7,795 bases of DNA from CALNBC01 sp050945915 (lineage in GTDB: Bacteria; Bacillota; Clostridia; Christensenellales; CALWSW01). The stretch lies in the NCBI GenBank assembly GCA_050945915.1, contig JBMNTV010000075.1, positions 1-7,795 of the forward strand, in the 5' to 3' direction. A model generated the notes under the pieces. That model was not told where the DNA came from and searched no databases. It saw nothing but the letters and a program-made list of their open reading frames with translations. The position numbers were made by a program, and so were the translations under genes. Position 1 is the first letter of the stretch, and each line of letters opens with the position of its first letter. This document shows positions 5,467 through 7,795 of this stretch, piece by piece.

Positions 5467-6834
5467 ATGAATGACACGACAATAAAGGACATAGACATTT
5501 ACGCCCGGCACAGATTTCTGTGCCGGTGCGGCAAAACCCACGAAATGCCCATCGGCAAGGTCGTAATCAGGGCAGGCGCAGCTTCGGAGCTGCCGGAGCG
5601 CGTTGCTGAACTTGGTTTTGGAAAGAAAGGCCTACTGGTTACGGACGAGATCATTTATGAAAGCCTTGGCAAGGACATTTATCATGGCTGGAAGCAGGCA
5701 GGGCTGGATATTGACCTCTTTGTGCTCAAAGGCCGGGTGATCCCCGACGAGGAAGCCGTGGGTCAAGTGGTGTGCAACGTCCCCTTTGACGCGGAGTACA
5801 TCGTATCCATTGGCGGGGGTACGGTGACGGACATCGTGCGCTATGTCACCACGAGACTTGGACTGCCGGAAGTATCCATACCGTCAGCGATGACCATGGA
5901 CGGATTCTTCACAAATATGTCCGTCATCATTATTAACGGACTGCAGCGCACGTATTACCTGGATTACCCTACCCTCATACTGGCGGATACGGACATCATC
6001 GCCAAAGCTCCTGCGCATATGAATGCAGCAGGGGTGGGCGAGGTGATATCCAAGATCAGCGCCGGGCTGGACTGGTACGCAGCCAACCTGATCAAGGACA
6101 TCTACTATTGCGACGCCGCGGCAGACATGATGGGCCAGTGCATCAGCGAGGGCACGAGCAGCGAGACCATCGCGGGAATTCCGCATGGAGACGCCAAGGC
6201 TGTGCTGAATCTGACCGATGCCCTTTACAAGAGCGCTGTCGGCATGGCGTGGTACGGCTCGTCGCCCTGTGGCTCCGGCGCAGAGCATCAGCTCAATCAT
6301 TTCTGGATCAAATGCCAGGACGACAAGGGGGCCAAGCAGTCCATGCATGGCCAAGCCGTCGGCGTAGGTGCGGTCGTCAACCTGATGATCTGGGAGGAAC
6401 TGCTCGGTTTGGACCTTGAGCTGCTGGATTTTGAAAAAGCGCTGTCCTCCGCTCCCACCAAAGAGGAGTGGGAACAAGGGGTCAAGCGCGTGTACGGGGA
6501 CGGTGCGAAGGATATCCTGGACGTGCAAAAGAACAACCATTTCTTCGACCGCGAAAGCCGGAGGCGAGAGCTTCAAAGAATCGTGCAGAACGCCGGCAAA
6601 TTGCGGAGAAAATTCGAGTCAATCCCGTCTGCCGACGAGATTTCAGCAATGCTGGGTGCCGTGGGTGCGCCGAACAGGCCTCAGCAGTTGAACATTGACA
6701 AGCAGGAGCTGTTGGACAGCATTTACTACGCAAAGGAGATGAGAAGGGGAAGATACAACGCTCTTTGGATGGCTGAAACCCTGGGAGTGTTGGACGCGGT
6801 GGCGGAACGGGTCTCCGGGCGACTCGGCTACTGA
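5467..6834 (+). CDS. AraM/G1PDH-like NAD(P)-dependent dehydrogenase (iron-ADH superfamily)
   Basis: A 455-aa homologue of sn-glycerol-1-phosphate dehydrogenase (AraM/EgsA), which interconverts dihydroxyacetone phosphate and glycerol 1-phosphate. Seen: the dinucleotide-binding turn IGGGTVTDIVRY (about 115-126), PSAMTMDGF as in AraM's PTAPSVDGF, a LILADTDII segment matching AraM's FADLDLL, and metal-site motifs around GVGE (Glu192), GAEHQLNH (His274) and MHGQAVG (His294). The family's first metal ligand is Asp (GxGD), so Glu192 is a substitution. The N-terminus has a short CRCGKTHEMP segment seen in longer clostridial relatives, and the protein is longer than AraM (about 394 aa). The start at 5467 has AGGAG at 5456-5460, 6 nt upstream; an in-frame ATG at 5389 would overlap the kinase and lacks such a site. 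It is the last gene of the operon, ended by the terminator at 6864-6896. The true substrate may be another phosphorylated ketose or polyol. Confidence 0.88.
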   Translation: MNDTTIKDIDIYARHRFLCRCGKTHEMPIGKVVIRAGAASELPERVAELGFGKKGLLVTDEIIYESLGKDIYHGWKQAGLDIDLFVLKGRVIPDEEAVGQVVCNVPFDAEYIVSIGGGTVTDIVRYVTTRLGLPEVSIPSAMTMDGFFTNMSVIIINGLQRTYYLDYPTLILADTDIIAKAPAHMNAAGVGEVISKISAGLDWYAANLIKDIYYCDAAADMMGQCISEGTSSETIAGIPHGDAKAVLNLTDALYKSAVGMAWYGSSPCGSGAEHQLNHFWIKCQDDKGAKQSMHGQAVGVGAVVNLMIWEELLGLDLELLDFEKALSSAPTKEEWEQGVKRVYGDGAKDILDVQKNNHFFDRESRRRELQRIVQNAGKLRRKFESIPSADEISAMLGAVGAPNRPQQLNIDKQELLDSIYYAKEMRRGRYNALWMAETLGVLDAVAERVSGRLGY

Positions 6835-6863
6835 TCCGTACGCCATTTGCAGGGGGAGGGAAG

Positions 6864-6896
6864 CCAGGCCGCGCGAATCGCGCGGTCTGGTTTTTT
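6864..6896 (+). terminator. Strong intrinsic terminator of the metabolic operon
   Basis: CCAGGCCGCGCG (6864-6875) pairs with CGCGCGGTCTGG (6879-6890), 12 bp with one G-U pair and a 3-nt loop, followed by six T (6891-6896). Confidence 0.93.
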
Positions 6897-6931
6897 CTGC
6901 ACACATCCCCTTGCAGCGATTGCGTGTGAAC

Positions 6932-6957
6932 GAGCGCATCTTAGGAGCGCTCTTTTT
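6932..6957 (+). terminator. Second hairpin with T-run, possible back-up terminator
   Basis: GAGCGC (6932-6937) pairs with GCGCTC (6947-6952) over a 9-nt loop, followed by TTTTT (6953-6957). Only 36 nt after the first terminator, it would shield the ArsR promoter from read-through. Confidence 0.55.
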
Positions 6958-6979
6958 ATCGCTTGATAAGCGAAACACA

Positions 6980-7008
6980 TTGACAAATTTCGATTTAAAG
7001 AATAGGAT
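6980..7008 (+). promoter_or_regulatory. Promoter of the arsR operon
   Basis: A perfect TTGACA (6980-6985), a 17-bp spacer and TAGGAT (7003-7008, one or two mismatches to TATAAT). Transcription would start near 7015, giving a leader of about 30 nt. Confidence 0.82.
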
Positions 7009-7032
7009 GATCATATCGAAGAAAATCGATTT
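6988..7032. promoter_or_regulatory. Candidate ArsR operator
   Basis: TTCGAT (6989-6994) and ATCGAA (7015-7020) form an inverted repeat bracketing the -10 box, and a further ATCGATTT (7025-7032) repeats the TCGATTT of 6990-6996. ArsR-family repressors bind AT-rich inverted repeats over their own promoters, so autorepression is likely. The exact site is inference. Confidence 0.5.
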
Positions 7033-7044
7033 GAGGTGACGGCC

Positions 7045-7383
7045 ATGCATTCCTATCTGGAGTATTCCAAAATCTTTAAGGCCCTAGGCGATCCCAAGCG
7101 AGCGATGATCGTGGATATGCTCTCCTGCGGCGAGCTTTGCGCTTGTATGATTTTAGAGAAGTTTCATATCTCGCAGTCTACGCTTTCCCACCACATGAAG
7201 ATCCTTTGCGATTGCGGATTCGTGAAGGCCCGAGAGGAGGGCAAATGGACCTATTACTCCCTGAATGAGGAGACAATCGGGAAAACGAAGCAATTCCTTT
7301 GCCGCATTACTTCTTGTAAAGACGATTGCATCTGCAAAGACGCCCAATCCATGAACTGTAAGGAGTGTGTTCAAAATGCCTGA
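7045..7383 (+). CDS. arsR: ArsR/SmtB family metalloid-responsive repressor
   Basis: A 112-aa winged-helix repressor expected to leave its operator when it binds As(III) or Sb(III). The helix-turn-helix is clear: LGDPKRAMIVDML (14-26), SQSTLSHHMKIL (43-54) and the wing VKAREEGKWTYYSL (60-73). The metalloid-binding motif is ELCACMIL, with Cys32 and Cys34 in the CxC spacing of E. coli ArsR (ELCVCDL), plus Cys28. The C-terminal tail is unusually rich in cysteine (86, 91, 95, 97, 105, 108). ATG 7045 is preferred, with GAGGTG at 7033-7038 six nt upstream; the alternative GTG at 7036 is inside that ribosome binding site. The next gene starts 8 nt before this one stops, so the two are translationally coupled. 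Confidence 0.93.
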   Translation: MHSYLEYSKIFKALGDPKRAMIVDMLSCGELCACMILEKFHISQSTLSHHMKILCDCGFVKAREEGKWTYYSLNEETIGKTKQFLCRITSCKDDCICKDAQSMNCKECVQNA

Positions 7384-7795
7384 ATCTTGTTCATTCAATA
7401 GCTGTGCTTCGACACAGCCAAAGAAGACTGTGCGGATCGACTTTTTGTATCTGGATACTACCGTATGCGGCAGGTGCCAGGGCACCGAAAAAGCCCTGGA
7501 CGATGCGGTGGCCGATGTTTCCACCGTGTTGAACGCAGCAGGATACGAGGTCCATGTAAACAAGGCGAACATCGCCACACGAGAGTTGGCACAACAGTAC
7601 AGGTTCATCAGTTCCCCCACCATCCGCGTAAACGGCCAAGATATTGCCCTTGAACTTGCGGAAAACCTGTGCGAGGATTGCGGCGAACTCTGCGGAGATG
7701 ATGTGGACTGCCGGGTATGGGTCTACAATGGCGTGGAATACACCATACCGCCGAAAGAGATGATCGTGGACGCCATTCTCAGGGGAGTATACGGC
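7376..7795 (+). CDS. DUF2703-like thioredoxin-fold protein, partial (cut by window end)
   Basis: The frame runs open from ATG 7376 for 140 codons to the window edge; members of this family are about 150-165 aa, so little is missing. It begins with a Cys-containing leader (Cys5, Cys10), then the VRIDFLYLD strand (19-27) leading to VCGRCQGT (Cys31-x-x-Cys34), and SSPTIRVNG (79-87), which matches the cis-proline region of thioredoxin folds. A Cys cluster follows (99, 102, 106, 112). This pattern is the one I know as DUF2703, often found beside arsR in clostridial arsenic operons; its role is unproved, perhaps thiol or metalloid handling. AAGGAG at 7360-7365, inside arsR, is its ribosome binding site. 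The 8-nt overlap with arsR indicates one transcript. Remaining ars genes are presumably downstream, outside the window. Confidence 0.85.
   Translation, partial: MPESCSFNSCASTQPKKTVRIDFLYLDTTVCGRCQGTEKALDDAVADVSTVLNAAGYEVHVNKANIATRELAQQYRFISSPTIRVNGQDIALELAENLCEDCGELCGDDVDCRVWVYNGVEYTIPPKEMIVDAILRGVYG

Noticed and set aside
1..7795. CRISPR array, tRNA, rRNA or complete insertion sequence
   Set aside because: No regularly spaced repeats, cloverleaf or rRNA-like sequence, and no transposase motifs were found on either strand.

Overview
The window looks like chromosomal DNA from a Bacillota (Clostridia-type) bacterium, perhaps from a metagenome-assembled contig. The reasons are strong AGGAGG-type ribosome binding sites before nearly every gene, sigma-A-like promoters (TTGCAT/TATAAT, TTGACA/TAGGAT) with 17-bp spacers, AT-rich intergenic DNA beside more GC-rich coding DNA, and gene families typical of that group. 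All convincing genes lie on the + strand. The assignment rests on style of sequence and is not a species call.

Layout: (1) 1-256, a hydrophobic protein tail with a disrupted reading frame, then an intrinsic terminator (289-313). (2) 391-1305, an intact gene for a 304-aa protein resembling the BtrH-N/papain-like (C39-like) hypothetical family. (3) 1306-1935, a gene-poor stretch with a 59-codon open frame, a 12-bp inverted repeat, a 12-bp tandem repeat and a short tail reminiscent of integrase C-termini. It reads like a scar of past rearrangement. (4) 1936-2640, a GntR/HutC-type regulator with its own promoter and terminator. (5) 2825-6896, a compact metabolic operon: promoter, roughly 220-nt leader, DeoC-like aldolase, FGGY carbohydrate kinase, AraM-type glycerol-1-phosphate-dehydrogenase-like enzyme and a strong terminator. 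(6) 6932-7795, a second hairpin/T-run, a promoter with a possible ArsR operator, an ArsR repressor with the CxC metalloid site and a cysteine-rich tail, and an overlapping DUF2703-like thioredoxin-fold protein cut by the window end. This is the start of an arsenic-response operon.

How the genes may work together: the GntR/UTRA regulator probably senses a phosphorylated sugar or polyol and controls the three-gene operon beside it. Kinase, NAD(P)-linked dehydrogenase and Schiff-base aldolase are the parts needed to phosphorylate a small sugar or polyol, oxidise or reduce it and split it into central metabolites. The aldolase keeps the catalytic Asp and two Lys of DERA but has lost the usual phosphate-binding signatures, and the dehydrogenase has Glu where its family has a metal-binding Asp. 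No transporter lies within the operon. The substrate is therefore probably not simple deoxyribose 5-phosphate, and this operon is the best candidate in the window for an undescribed pathway.
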